From the NCBI GenBank assembly GCA_030450655.1, contig JAKDIE010000121.1, positions 1 to 5,337 of the forward strand: DNA of 5,337 bases. The letters are read 5' to 3'. The stretch comes from Ruaniaceae bacterium (lineage in GTDB: Bacteria > Actinomycetota > Actinomycetes > Actinomycetales > Actinomycetaceae). The translations under genes and the position numbers were made by a program. Under the pieces are notes generated by a model. It was not told where the DNA came from. It ran no database searches and saw only the letters and a list, made by a program, of their open reading frames with translations. Shown in pieces: positions 1-5,320 of the stretch. The first letter of the stretch is position 1. The number at the start of each line of letters is the position of its first letter.

Positions 1-195
1 GGCGCCCACGAGGGTGGGGAGCATCCACGCGGGCGCGGGCTGCGAGCCGTCCACGGCCGGGCCAAGGATGTTGGCGATGAGCAGCACCTGGGTGAGTACC
101 AGGATGGTGGTGAGCACGCCCGTCAGGACGGTGACGCCCATGTAGATTCTCGCGGGCCGCGCATGCGCGAGCAGGCGAGGGTCAAGTGGTTTCAC
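1..195 (-). CDS. cydD: Thiol reductant ABC exporter subunit CydD, N-terminal part (runs off left edge)
   Basis: Read on the minus strand, a 65-codon open frame begins at a GTG (195-193) and stays open to the window edge. It starts (M)KPLDPRLLAHARPAR, then a hydrophobic first membrane helix (about residues 19-43, YMGVTVLTGVLTTILVLTQV...), a polar stretch around GPAVDGSQPAPAW and the start of a second helix. The K-P-L-D-P-R-L-L opening followed by a long helix is what I associate with actinobacterial CydD. CydD is the first half of the CydDC exporter, which moves cysteine or glutathione outward and is required for cytochrome bd assembly. An AGGA lies 8 bases upstream of the GTG on this strand, supporting the start. 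No cydAB lies upstream of it here, so cydD appears to head its own transcript or be separated from cydAB. Family assignment rests on the N-terminus alone; another ABC exporter with a transmembrane domain is possible. Confidence 0.72.
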   Translation of the reverse strand, partial: MKPLDPRLLAHARPARIYMGVTVLTGVLTTILVLTQVLLIANILGPAVDGSQPAPAWMLPTLVGA

Positions 196-284
196 GCCTT
201 CAATCCTCGCATCTCCCGGCGCCCGGCTTCACCGTTCCGCGAGGGTGCGGGGTGCTGCCGTGTAGAGCAGCTGAATCGCTCGTC

Positions 285-322
285 CGGCTGGACGAAGCGG
301 GGCTGATCTCGACTCGAAACCT
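285..322 (+). repeat. Direct repeat copy 1: stray fragment of the wHTH coding sequence
   Basis: Bases 285-322 match 538-575 at 36 of 38 positions (differences at 305/558 and 313/566). Copy 2 lies inside the HTH-nucleotidyltransferase gene and encodes its wing region, RLDEAGLISSRNL. Copy 1 encodes RLDEAGLISTRNL in another frame, with no intact gene around it. The two copies are 253 bp apart in the same orientation. Copy 1 could be the last remnant of a paralogous HTH gene or a partial duplication. I see no similarity beyond a few bases on either side. Confidence 0.85.
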
Positions 323-342
323 TGTCGTGTCACGCAAGGCCC

Positions 343-372
343 TTGACTCTCCACATAAATGGGAGATATCTT
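343..372 (+). promoter_or_regulatory. Candidate promoter for a leaderless HTH-nucleotidyltransferase mRNA
   Basis: TTGACT (343-348) matches the -35 consensus at five of six bases. After 18 bases comes TATCTT (367-372), which fits the TANNNT pattern of actinobacterial -10 elements. Transcription would then begin about seven bases downstream, on or beside the ATG at 379, giving a leaderless message. That fits the lack of a well-placed ribosome binding site: the only purine run, GGGAG at 361-365, is 13 bases from the ATG. Leaderless genes are common in actinobacteria. Assigned by eye. Confidence 0.45.
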
Positions 373-374
373 CC
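361..374. promoter_or_regulatory. Candidate operator: imperfect palindrome over the -10 element
   Basis: GGGAGATATCTTCC is palindromic at 12 of 14 positions around a perfect AGATATCT core (364-371), and it covers the proposed -10 element. A second weak inverted repeat, TCTCC (348-352) with GGAGA (362-366), spans the promoter spacer. Because the gene downstream encodes a winged-HTH domain, autorepression at this site is a reasonable inference. Confidence 0.3.
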
Positions 375-378
375 AGTT

Positions 379-972
379 ATGCGTAGTGATGGACCCGCTT
401 TGCTCCCGGTTTTCCGGTCGCAGCATCAGGCTGAGCTCCTGACGTGGCTGTTCCTGCACCCCGAACTCGAATACGGAGTGAGTGACCTTGCTGCTCGATT
501 GGACGTGCCACTATCGACGCTGCACCGCGAGGTGGTTCGGCTGGACGAAGCGGGGCTAATCTCGAGTCGAAACCTCGGACGAACGCGGCTGATTCGGGCC
601 AACGTGGACCATCCTGCGGCAAAGCCGCTGGCCGAGCTGCTTGAGGTCACCTTCGGCCCAAAGCTCGTGGTGGCCGATGAGTTCGTGATTCCTGGGGTCC
701 TCGAAGTCTTCATTTTCGGATCATGGGCTGCACGCTACGGCGGAGAGGCAGGGCCACCCCCGAATGACGTCGATGTGCTAGTTGTCGGAGACGTGGACCG
801 CTCTGACGTGTATGAGGCGGCCGATAGGGCACAGTCAAGGCTCGGGCTGGAGGTCAATCCAGTCCTTCGGACGGACGTGCAGTGGGCACTTGCCAATGAC
901 GCGCTCGTTGCGCAGATCCAATCATCTGCTCACACGCGCGTCCTTGATCTCCGTGAAGAAGTGGGCGCTTGA
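379..972 (+). CDS. Winged-HTH / MNT-type nucleotidyltransferase fusion protein (antitoxin-like)
   Basis: The 197-residue protein has two parts. Residues about 14-75 form an ArsR/MarR-like winged helix (AELLTWLFLHPE, then VSDLAARLDVPLSTLHREVVRLDEAGLI). Residues about 100-170 form a minimal nucleotidyltransferase. Its signature is readable: GSWAARYG (from G114), the acidic pair in NDVDVLVVGD (D130, D132) and a probable third acid, E158, in GLEVNPV, so the active site looks intact. MNT proteins such as MntA act as antitoxins that AMPylate HEPN toxins; fused wHTH versions probably also repress their own promoter. I chose the ATG at 379 over the in-frame ATG at 322: the protein begins normally there and a -35/-10 pair places transcription start on it. 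The stop overlaps an ATG (TGATG), where a HEPN partner would be expected, but only a 21-codon frame follows. Whether it modifies a toxin or another target is unknown. Confidence 0.82.
   Translation: MRSDGPALLPVFRSQHQAELLTWLFLHPELEYGVSDLAARLDVPLSTLHREVVRLDEAGLISSRNLGRTRLIRANVDHPAAKPLAELLEVTFGPKLVVADEFVIPGVLEVFIFGSWAARYGGEAGPPPNDVDVLVVGDVDRSDVYEAADRAQSRLGLEVNPVLRTDVQWALANDALVAQIQSSAHTRVLDLREEVGA
538..575 (+). repeat. Direct repeat copy 2, within the wHTH coding sequence
   Basis: This is the in-gene partner of the fragment at 285-322, with 36 of 38 bases identical. It codes for residues 54-66 of the HTH-nucleotidyltransferase protein, at the end of the recognition helix and into the wing. Confidence 0.85.
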
Positions 973-1037
973 TGGCTGGCTGGGCGAGAGGATCGGCAGA
1001 GGGCCTCATGGGTCAACTCGGCCTGTTCTCTGGGTAG
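972..1037 (+). pseudogene. 21-codon ORF coupled to the nucleotidyltransferase stop; possible truncated toxin remnant
   Basis: An ATG at 972 overlaps the previous stop as TGATG, the usual geometry of translationally coupled antitoxin-toxin pairs. The frame reads MAGWARGSAEGLMGQL and a few more residues before TAG at 1035-1037. The M-A-x-W-x-R-G-x-A-E opening resembles, from memory only, the start of HEPN-type partners of such antitoxins. Reading on past the TAG gives no recognisable protein. It is either the decayed first codons of a lost toxin gene or a chance frame. Confidence 0.25.
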
Positions 1038-1043
1038 CTCATA

Positions 1044-1060
1044 GGCGAGGCGACCTCGCC
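1044..1060. repeat. Perfect hairpin, 7-bp stem
   Basis: GGCGAGG-CGA-CCTCGCC forms a perfect 7-bp GC-rich stem with a three-base loop, 72 bases after the nucleotidyltransferase stop. No T-run follows. Confidence 0.5.
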
Positions 1061-1100
1061 AGGAGGCGTGGCCCGGCCTGAGGGGTGGGCGACGCAATAC

Positions 1101-1117
1101 CCGCTCCGCTGGAGCGG
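1101..1117. repeat. Perfect hairpin, 7-bp stem
   Basis: CCGCTCC-GCT-GGAGCGG forms a perfect 7-bp stem with a three-base loop. The size and loop length equal those of the hairpin at 1044-1060, but the sequence differs. No T-run follows. Confidence 0.5.
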
Positions 1118-1131
1118 CAGCTAACCTCGTC

Positions 1132-1153
1132 ATTCTGCGCGGAGTCGCAGAAT
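1132..1153 (+). terminator. Hairpin, 8-bp stem; possible terminator without a U-tract
   Basis: ATTCTGCG (1132-1139) pairs with CGCAGAAT (1146-1153) across a six-base loop. It is the longest stem in the gap between the nucleotidyltransferase gene and norB and could end upstream transcription. No T-run follows it, so it would have to be one of the U-poor terminators reported in actinobacteria. It could equally be a relic of a lost mobile element end. Confidence 0.25.
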
Positions 1154-1352
1154 CCAGATGATCACGCTGCTCCGGAACGCCTCGATGAAGGCGTTTGAAT
1201 ACAAGACCGATCTGGAGTTGGTGAAGGCTTAGAACATCGGGATCGCCGGCCACCGCATGGCCAGGAATCCGCAGGTGCGGCGTCCCTCGCCTCCACACAG
1301 CTCAATTCGCCTCGCAGGAAGCGATAAAACCCACTAGCATCGTTTCTATTGC

Positions 1353-1366
1353 GTGACGAAGATCAC
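1353..1366. promoter_or_regulatory. Crp/Fnr-family binding-site candidate upstream of norB
   Basis: GTGACGAAGATCAC has the arrangement GTGA-N6-TCAC, the core recognised by many Crp/Fnr-family regulators (Crp, GlxR and relatives). It lies 57 bases before the chosen norB start. A further TCAC (1372-1375) and GTGA (1379-1382) follow at once. Denitrification genes are often controlled by this family. The best -10-like hexamer, TAGCAT (1335-1340), lies upstream of the palindrome and lacks a good -35. With that promoter the site would act as a roadblock; activation would need a start near 1400, where only a weak TAGCCA (1384-1389) is seen. The direction of control is therefore open. Confidence 0.45.
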
Positions 1367-1423
1367 TTCAATCACGTGGTGAGTAGCCAGTCGAGCCGTT
1401 TCAGGAGTGAAAGTGGGTGCACC

Positions 1424-3823
1424 GTGAGCATCACGAACCGCGTCACAGATCAGCCGTCGAAGGCCGAGATCGCGATTTCCAAGGGTTGGGTCCAAGGTGT
1501 TGCCTTGGTCCTGATCTTCGGATTCCTCGTGATGGGGATCCTGGCCTATCGCACCTACTCGGCGGCGATGCCGCAACCTACTCAGGTGGTAAGCGAGGAA
1601 GGGGACGTTGTCTTCACCAGTGAGGACGTCACCGAAGGGCAGCAGATCTTCCTGCGTCGCGGCCTACAGCAGTACGGCTCGATCGTGGGGCACGGCGCGT
1701 ACCTTGGACCAGACTTCACCGCCGAGTACCTGCGTATCTCCAGCGAACACGTACTCGCGGAGCTGCGAGCGCAGGGCGTGCAGGATCCCTCGGAAGCCAC
1801 CGTGGAGATGATGCGGACCAACCGCTACGACGAAGGCACCGGCACTCTGGTCTTCACGGCCGAACAGATCAGCGCCTTCGAAGCCGCCCGCGAGTACTAC
1901 GCGGGGTTCTTCGGCGTGGACACCACTGAACACGGCTTCATCCCTTCGATGATCACGGATCCCACCGAGATCCACCAGCTCACCAGCTTCTTCGCCTGGA
2001 CGGCGTGGGCCTCCGCCGCCGAACGGCCCGGTCACAGCTACTCCTACACCAACAACTGGCCGGCCGAGCCGCGCGTTGACAACACCCCCACGGCGGACAT
2101 CCTGGTGTGGTCCGCCATCTCACTGATCGCGCTCCTGGCTGGACTCGGCGCACTCTTCACCCTCTACGGCCGCTGGAGCAAGTCCATCGGCTGGCACGGA
2201 AGCGAAGCGCCCACCCTCTCCTTCCTCCAACCCGGAAGCGTGGGCATCACCAAAGCGCAGAAGGCCACAGCCTGGTTCTTCCTCGTGGTCGCCGTGCTCT
2301 TCCTCATGCAGGCCACCCTCGGCGCAGCCATCGAGCACTACCGCGCAGATCTCAGCAGCTTCTTCGGCATCGATCTCGCCCAGATCCTGCCGTACAACCT
2401 CGCGCGCACCTGGCACGTGCAGCTGTCATTATTCTGGACCGCGGCCGCATTCCTCGCGGCGGCGATCTTCCTCGCACCGATCATCTCGGGCCGCGAACCC
2501 AAACGGCAGCACTGGCTCACGTACGGACTGCTGGTGGCCCTGGCTACCGTCGTCTTCGGCACGCTGATTACGACGGCGATCAGCGCGTTCGGTCCGGAAT
2601 GGGCCTCGGGCTCGATCTTCTTTGATCAACAATGGGAGTACCTCGACCTCCCGCGGTTCTGGCAGATCCTGCTGGTGGTCGGGTTGTTCTTATGGATCCT
2701 GATCATTTACCGTGCCATACGCTCGCGGCTGCGCACAGAGTCCAAGTTCAACATGCCGTGGCTGTTCCTCTACGCCGCCCTGGCGATTCCCGCCTTCTAT
2801 GCGGTGGGCCTGCTGGCGGGTACCGATACCCACCTCACTGTGGCCGAGTTCTGGCGATTCTGGGTGGTGCACCTGTGGGTGGAGGACTTCCTCGAACTAT
2901 TCACCACGGTGATGGTGGCCTACATCTTCGTGATGCTCGGAGTGGTGCGCCGCAAGATCGCCATCCAGATCATCTTCCTCGACATCATCCTGTACTCCAT
3001 GGGTGGCGTGATCGGGACCATGCACCACCTGTACTTCTCTGGCACGCCGGTGGAGCACATGGCACTGGGAGCATTCTTCTCGGCACTGGAAGTCGTCCCT
3101 CTCACCTTCCTCACGGTGGAGGCGTGGACGTTCCTCCAGCTCGGGTCCCGGCAGGAATCGCGAAGCAATATGCCCTTCCCGCACCGCTGGGCAGTGATGT
3201 TCCTGGTGGCCGTGGGCTTCTGGAACTTCGTGGGCGCCGGAGTCTTCGGATTCCTGATCAACCTACCCATCGTGTCCTACTACCAAATCGGCACGGCTCT
3301 GACGGCCAACCATGCGCACGGCGCCATGATGGGTGTGTACGGCATGCTGGCTGTGGGCCTCGCCCTGTTCGCACTGCGGTACATCATTCCGCCGGAACGA
3401 TGGTCCGATAAGCTCGCGCGGTTCTCGTTCTGGTCACTCAACCTCGGCCTGGCGTGGATGGTCTTCGCCACGCTGCTGCCGCTGGGCGTCCTGCAGCTCT
3501 GGCACTCGGTCAACGAGGGCTACTACGAGGCGCGCACCTTGGGGTACATCTCGCAGCCTGGAAATGCCATTCTCGAGTGGATGCGGATGCCCGGCGATGT
3601 GGTGTTCCTGCTCGGCATCCTGCCGTTCGTCTGGATCACGTGGCTCGGCGTGCGCCACGGCATCAAACCGACCGTCACCCGCATGGAGCCGGAGACACTG
3701 TTCGTCCAGGAACACGAGCAGGCGCGCGAAGACCGCACCGGAACCGTGGCGGTGGGGGACGTCCCGCCCAGCCGCTACTCCTCGGACAGGCGGAATGAGA
3801 CGAGCGAGGAGCCCGAACCGTGA
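1424..3823 (+). CDS. norB: Quinol-dependent nitric oxide reductase (qNor)
   Basis: This 799-residue membrane protein reduces 2 NO to N2O using quinol electrons. Residues 22-45 form the first helix. An extracytoplasmic domain (about 46-223) carries the qNor hallmark QQYGSIVGHGAYLGPD. About thirteen further helices form the heme-copper-oxidase-like core. Expected ligands are present: H331 (TWH) and H632 for low-spin heme b, H630 (NHAH) for heme b3, and H483 (HLWVE), H534 and H535 (MHH) for FeB, plus E487. There is no cytochrome c domain, which separates it from cNor. Length is normal for qNor, and the hydrophilic tail (about 746-799) ends PPSRYSSDRR plus nine residues. The frame stays open upstream to a TTG at 1349, but those 25 codons have weaker G/C bias and no homologous look. 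I chose the GTG at 1424 for a typical short N-terminus, although AGGAG (1403-1407) is 16 bases away, so the start is less certain. The gene heads the operon; norZ is an alternative name. Confidence 0.95.
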   Translation: MSITNRVTDQPSKAEIAISKGWVQGVALVLIFGFLVMGILAYRTYSAAMPQPTQVVSEEGDVVFTSEDVTEGQQIFLRRGLQQYGSIVGHGAYLGPDFTAEYLRISSEHVLAELRAQGVQDPSEATVEMMRTNRYDEGTGTLVFTAEQISAFEAAREYYAGFFGVDTTEHGFIPSMITDPTEIHQLTSFFAWTAWASAAERPGHSYSYTNNWPAEPRVDNTPTADILVWSAISLIALLAGLGALFTLYGRWSKSIGWHGSEAPTLSFLQPGSVGITKAQKATAWFFLVVAVLFLMQATLGAAIEHYRADLSSFFGIDLAQILPYNLARTWHVQLSLFWTAAAFLAAAIFLAPIISGREPKRQHWLTYGLLVALATVVFGTLITTAISAFGPEWASGSIFFDQQWEYLDLPRFWQILLVVGLFLWILIIYRAIRSRLRTESKFNMPWLFLYAALAIPAFYAVGLLAGTDTHLTVAEFWRFWVVHLWVEDFLELFTTVMVAYIFVMLGVVRRKIAIQIIFLDIILYSMGGVIGTMHHLYFSGTPVEHMALGAFFSALEVVPLTFLTVEAWTFLQLGSRQESRSNMPFPHRWAVMFLVAVGFWNFVGAGVFGFLINLPIVSYYQIGTALTANHAHGAMMGVYGMLAVGLALFALRYIIPPERWSDKLARFSFWSLNLGLAWMVFATLLPLGVLQLWHSVNEGYYEARTLGYISQPGNAILEWMRMPGDVVFLLGILPFVWITWLGVRHGIKPTVTRMEPETLFVQEHEQAREDRTGTVAVGDVPPSRYSSDRRNETSEEPEP
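3776..3793 (+). repeat. YSSDRR-coding motif, copy in the norB tail
   Basis: These 18 bases encode YSSDRR, nine codons before the norB stop. They match 4420-4437 in the next gene at 15 of 18 bases, in the same reading register. Confidence 0.7.
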
Positions 3824-4458
3824 TGGGCATCGAGTTATCGGCGTGGCTCGCGGCCGGATACGCCGTTACCCTCGTCCTCATTGCGTACGGCATTGACAGG
3901 CTCGCCCGGCGCGCGCAGACGACTCTCTCCGAAAGCCACTCGCCGGGCTTCACTTATCACGAGGATCATGACGCGTGGCTGTGCCCGGAGGATCAGTGGC
4001 TGTGGCCGCAGTCTTTCGACCCGGACAATCGCGTAATGCGTTACCGCGGCAGCCCCACGGTGTGCAATGCGTGCCCGGTCAAGGACACCTGCACCACCTC
4101 AGGCGATGGCCGTGAGATGCGGCGGACGGTGGATACCTGGCCGGCCTCCGAGTCGGCCCGCTTCTACCGCGGCATCGCGTGCACCCTCACCGTGTTGGCT
4201 CTGGTGTGGCCGCTGGCCACCGTGTTGACGGTCAGCGATTGGAACAGCCGGATCCTCGTCCTCGGAGCTAGCGTCGTGGTGATCCTTGCATCGCTCCCAC
4301 TGTGGTCACATCTGCGGCGCACGCCCGCTGACCCTCACGGCGTACTCGTCCAATCGCTCGAGCAGAACGCCGAGGATCGCCAGGCCGCTGTCGATGCGCT
4401 TGCACGACGTCGCAGCGTCTACTCCTCTGACAGAAGGGGCCGCGACCACAATGCCTAA
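3820..4458 (+). CDS. Membrane protein with cytoplasmic cysteine motif, qNor-associated, function unknown
   Basis: The 212-residue protein has three predicted helices: residues 8-26, 119-138 and 145-162. Arginines after helix 1 (DRLARR), before helix 2 (RFYRG) and after helix 3 (HLRR) place the middle domain and the C-terminus in the cytoplasm. The middle domain holds a cysteine set in WLCPEDQ and VCNACPVKDTC (C55, C82, C85, C91), with H47 and H50 nearby, suitable for Zn, Fe-S or redox chemistry. The CxxCPxxxxC block recalls the cysteine-rich end of some IS transposases, but here it sits between membrane helices and there is no DDE core. The C-terminus is RRSVYSSDRRGRDHNA, sharing YSSDRR with the NorB tail. 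AGGAG (3807-3811) is 8 bases from the GTG at 3820 and 11 from an ATG at 3823; either start overlaps the norB stop (4 or 1 bases). An accessory or sensory role for qNor is inferred from position only. Confidence 0.85.
   Translation: MMGIELSAWLAAGYAVTLVLIAYGIDRLARRAQTTLSESHSPGFTYHEDHDAWLCPEDQWLWPQSFDPDNRVMRYRGSPTVCNACPVKDTCTTSGDGREMRRTVDTWPASESARFYRGIACTLTVLALVWPLATVLTVSDWNSRILVLGASVVVILASLPLWSHLRRTPADPHGVLVQSLEQNAEDRQAAVDALARRRSVYSSDRRGRDHNA
4420..4437 (+). repeat. YSSDRR-coding motif, copy in the tail of the cysteine membrane protein
   Basis: These bases encode YSSDRR, six codons before that gene's stop. The end of the motif (AGAAGG, running into GG) also supplies the probable ribosome binding site of the slipin gene, AAGGGG at 4434-4439. 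Part of the DNA-level conservation could therefore reflect that second use. Confidence 0.7.
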
Positions 4459-5320
4459 CGCGCTCATCATCGCCCTCGTTGCACTCGGCATCCTCGTGGT
4501 GCTCACGCCGTTCTGCCTGCGTGTGGTGCGCGAGTACGAACGCGTGGTCGCGTTCCGGCTCGGCCGCCTGCGTGGGGCGTTGGGGCCAGGAATCGTGTTT
4601 CGTCTTCCCTTCCTCGACAAGCTTGTGCGGGTGGACCTACGCATCGTCACGCTCACGATCCCGCCCCAGGAGGTGATCACCAGAGACAACGTGACCGCGC
4701 GAGTGAACGCCGTGGTCATGTTCAAGGTGGCCGATCCCGTGCGCTCGGTGATGTCCGTAGAGAACCACGCCGTCGCCACGTCCCAGTTCGCACAGACCAC
4801 CCTCCGCTCCGTCGTCGGACGGGCAGATCTGGACACGCTCCTGGCCCACCGCGCCGATCTCAACGAGGACCTGGCAGCGTCCATCGCACGGCAAACCGAG
4901 CCGTGGGGAGTCGAGGTGAGCGTGGTGGAGATCAAGGACGTCGAGATCCCCGAGATCATGCAGCGGGCGATGGCGCGCGAGGCCGAAGCCGAGCGCGAAC
5001 GCCGCGCCAAGGTGATCAGCGCCCACGGCGAGCTCCAGGCGTCGCAAGAACTCCGCGATGCCGCGATGACCTTGAGCGAGGCGCCCGCGTCTCTACAACT
5101 GCGCTACCTGCAGACGCTCCTCGAACTCGGCGCGGACCAGAACTCCACGGTGGTGTTCCCGCTGCCGATGGACATCATCGGCCCGATGATGAACATGATG
5201 GGGCGAGTGATGGACGACGGCGGTGCGTCCCGCAGCGCTGCGGCGCCAGCTGGGACTGCGCACCGTAGGCAGGCAGCGACCGGAATAGAGGAACCACTAG
5301 AAGGAGAGACCGATGAATGA
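4451..5320 (+). CDS. Slipin/stomatin-like SPFH (band 7) membrane protein
   Basis: The 289-residue protein begins with a membrane helix (residues 4-21). An SPFH/band 7 domain follows (about 24-190), with typical stomatin features: VVAFRLGRL, GPGIVFRLPFLD, ITRDNVTARVNAVVMFKVADP, and the charged helix QRAMAREAEAERERRAKVISAHGE. It then has the family's usual LQLRYLQTLLELG and STVVFPLPMD. Stomatins form large membrane-bound rings or microdomains and influence partner complexes and their proteolysis. After residue 240 comes a Met-rich patch (GPMMNMMGRVM) and a low-complexity acidic tail of about 35 residues. The ATG at 4451 is chosen: the band 7 family start fits, and AAGGGG (4434-4439) lies 11 bases upstream. 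A longer frame from 4286 would only duplicate the previous gene in another frame. It overlaps its upstream neighbour by 8 bases. No NfeD partner is visible, though the following gene is cut off. A role in organising the qNor complex is inference. Confidence 0.92.
   Translation: MPNALIIALVALGILVVLTPFCLRVVREYERVVAFRLGRLRGALGPGIVFRLPFLDKLVRVDLRIVTLTIPPQEVITRDNVTARVNAVVMFKVADPVRSVMSVENHAVATSQFAQTTLRSVVGRADLDTLLAHRADLNEDLAASIARQTEPWGVEVSVVEIKDVEIPEIMQRAMAREAEAERERRAKVISAHGELQASQELRDAAMTLSEAPASLQLRYLQTLLELGADQNSTVVFPLPMDIIGPMMNMMGRVMDDGGASRSAAAPAGTAHRRQAATGIEEPLEGETDE
5301..5306 (+). promoter_or_regulatory. Strong ribosome binding site for the gene at the right edge
   Basis: AAGGAG sits 6 bases before the ATG at 5313, the best-spaced ribosome binding site in the operon. 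It lies inside the end of the slipin coding sequence and supports a real gene starting there. Confidence 0.7.

Larger units (their letters stand above)
196..378. other. Divergent intergenic region between cydD and the HTH-nucleotidyltransferase gene
   Basis: These 183 bases separate two divergently transcribed genes and should hold both promoters. The cydD-proximal side shows only its ribosome binding site; I see no convincing -10/-35 pair for the minus strand. The other side contains a 38-bp fragment matching the interior of the downstream gene (285-322) and a plausible promoter at 343-372. A 6-bp inverted repeat, TCGTCC-GGCT-GGACGA (280-295), straddles the left edge of the repeated fragment. 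A 66-codon plus-strand frame crosses the region (186-386), but it has no ribosome binding site and no family resemblance outside the repeated piece. Confidence 0.6.
973..1423. other. Gene-free stretch between the nucleotidyltransferase and norB
   Basis: Apart from the 21-codon frame at its left end I find no supportable gene in these 451 bases. Plus-strand frames are broken by stops. A 122-codon minus-strand frame (1298-930) is rich in R, H and P, lacks any domain and overlaps the nucleotidyltransferase gene, so I do not call it. A 24-codon frame at 1158-1232 has no ribosome binding site. The region holds three compact hairpins (1044-1060, 1101-1117, 1132-1153), and its right end carries the norB control region (about 1323-1435). 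It reads like degraded coding DNA plus a promoter. Confidence 0.6.

Noticed and set aside
186..386. 66-codon plus-strand frame before the nucleotidyltransferase gene
   Set aside because: Only the repeated fragment looks protein-like. It overlaps the cydD start and the promoter and has no ribosome binding site.
1158..1232. 24-codon ORF starting MITLLRNASMKAFEYK
   Set aside because: It has no ribosome binding site and no recognisable family; it could be decayed coding DNA but nothing supports expression.
930..1298. 122-codon minus-strand frame in the intergenic region
   Set aside because: It has no ribosome binding site or domain, an arginine/histidine/proline-rich composition typical of GC-rich shadow frames, and it overlaps the nucleotidyltransferase gene.
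1349..1423. Longer norB reading frame from a TTG at 1349
   Set aside because: The extra 25 codons have weaker G/C third positions, hold the Crp/Fnr-like palindrome and give an unusual N-terminus for qNor.
2632..3411. Long plus-strand frame (259 codons) inside norB
   Set aside because: It is rich in P, R, H and G and lies wholly within the well-supported norB in another frame; a shadow of GC-rich codon structure.
3984..4119. Transposase origin for the cysteine protein
   Set aside because: The CxxCPxxxxC block recalls IS transposase ends, but there is no DDE core, membrane helices flank it and the gene is embedded in an operon with normal overlaps.
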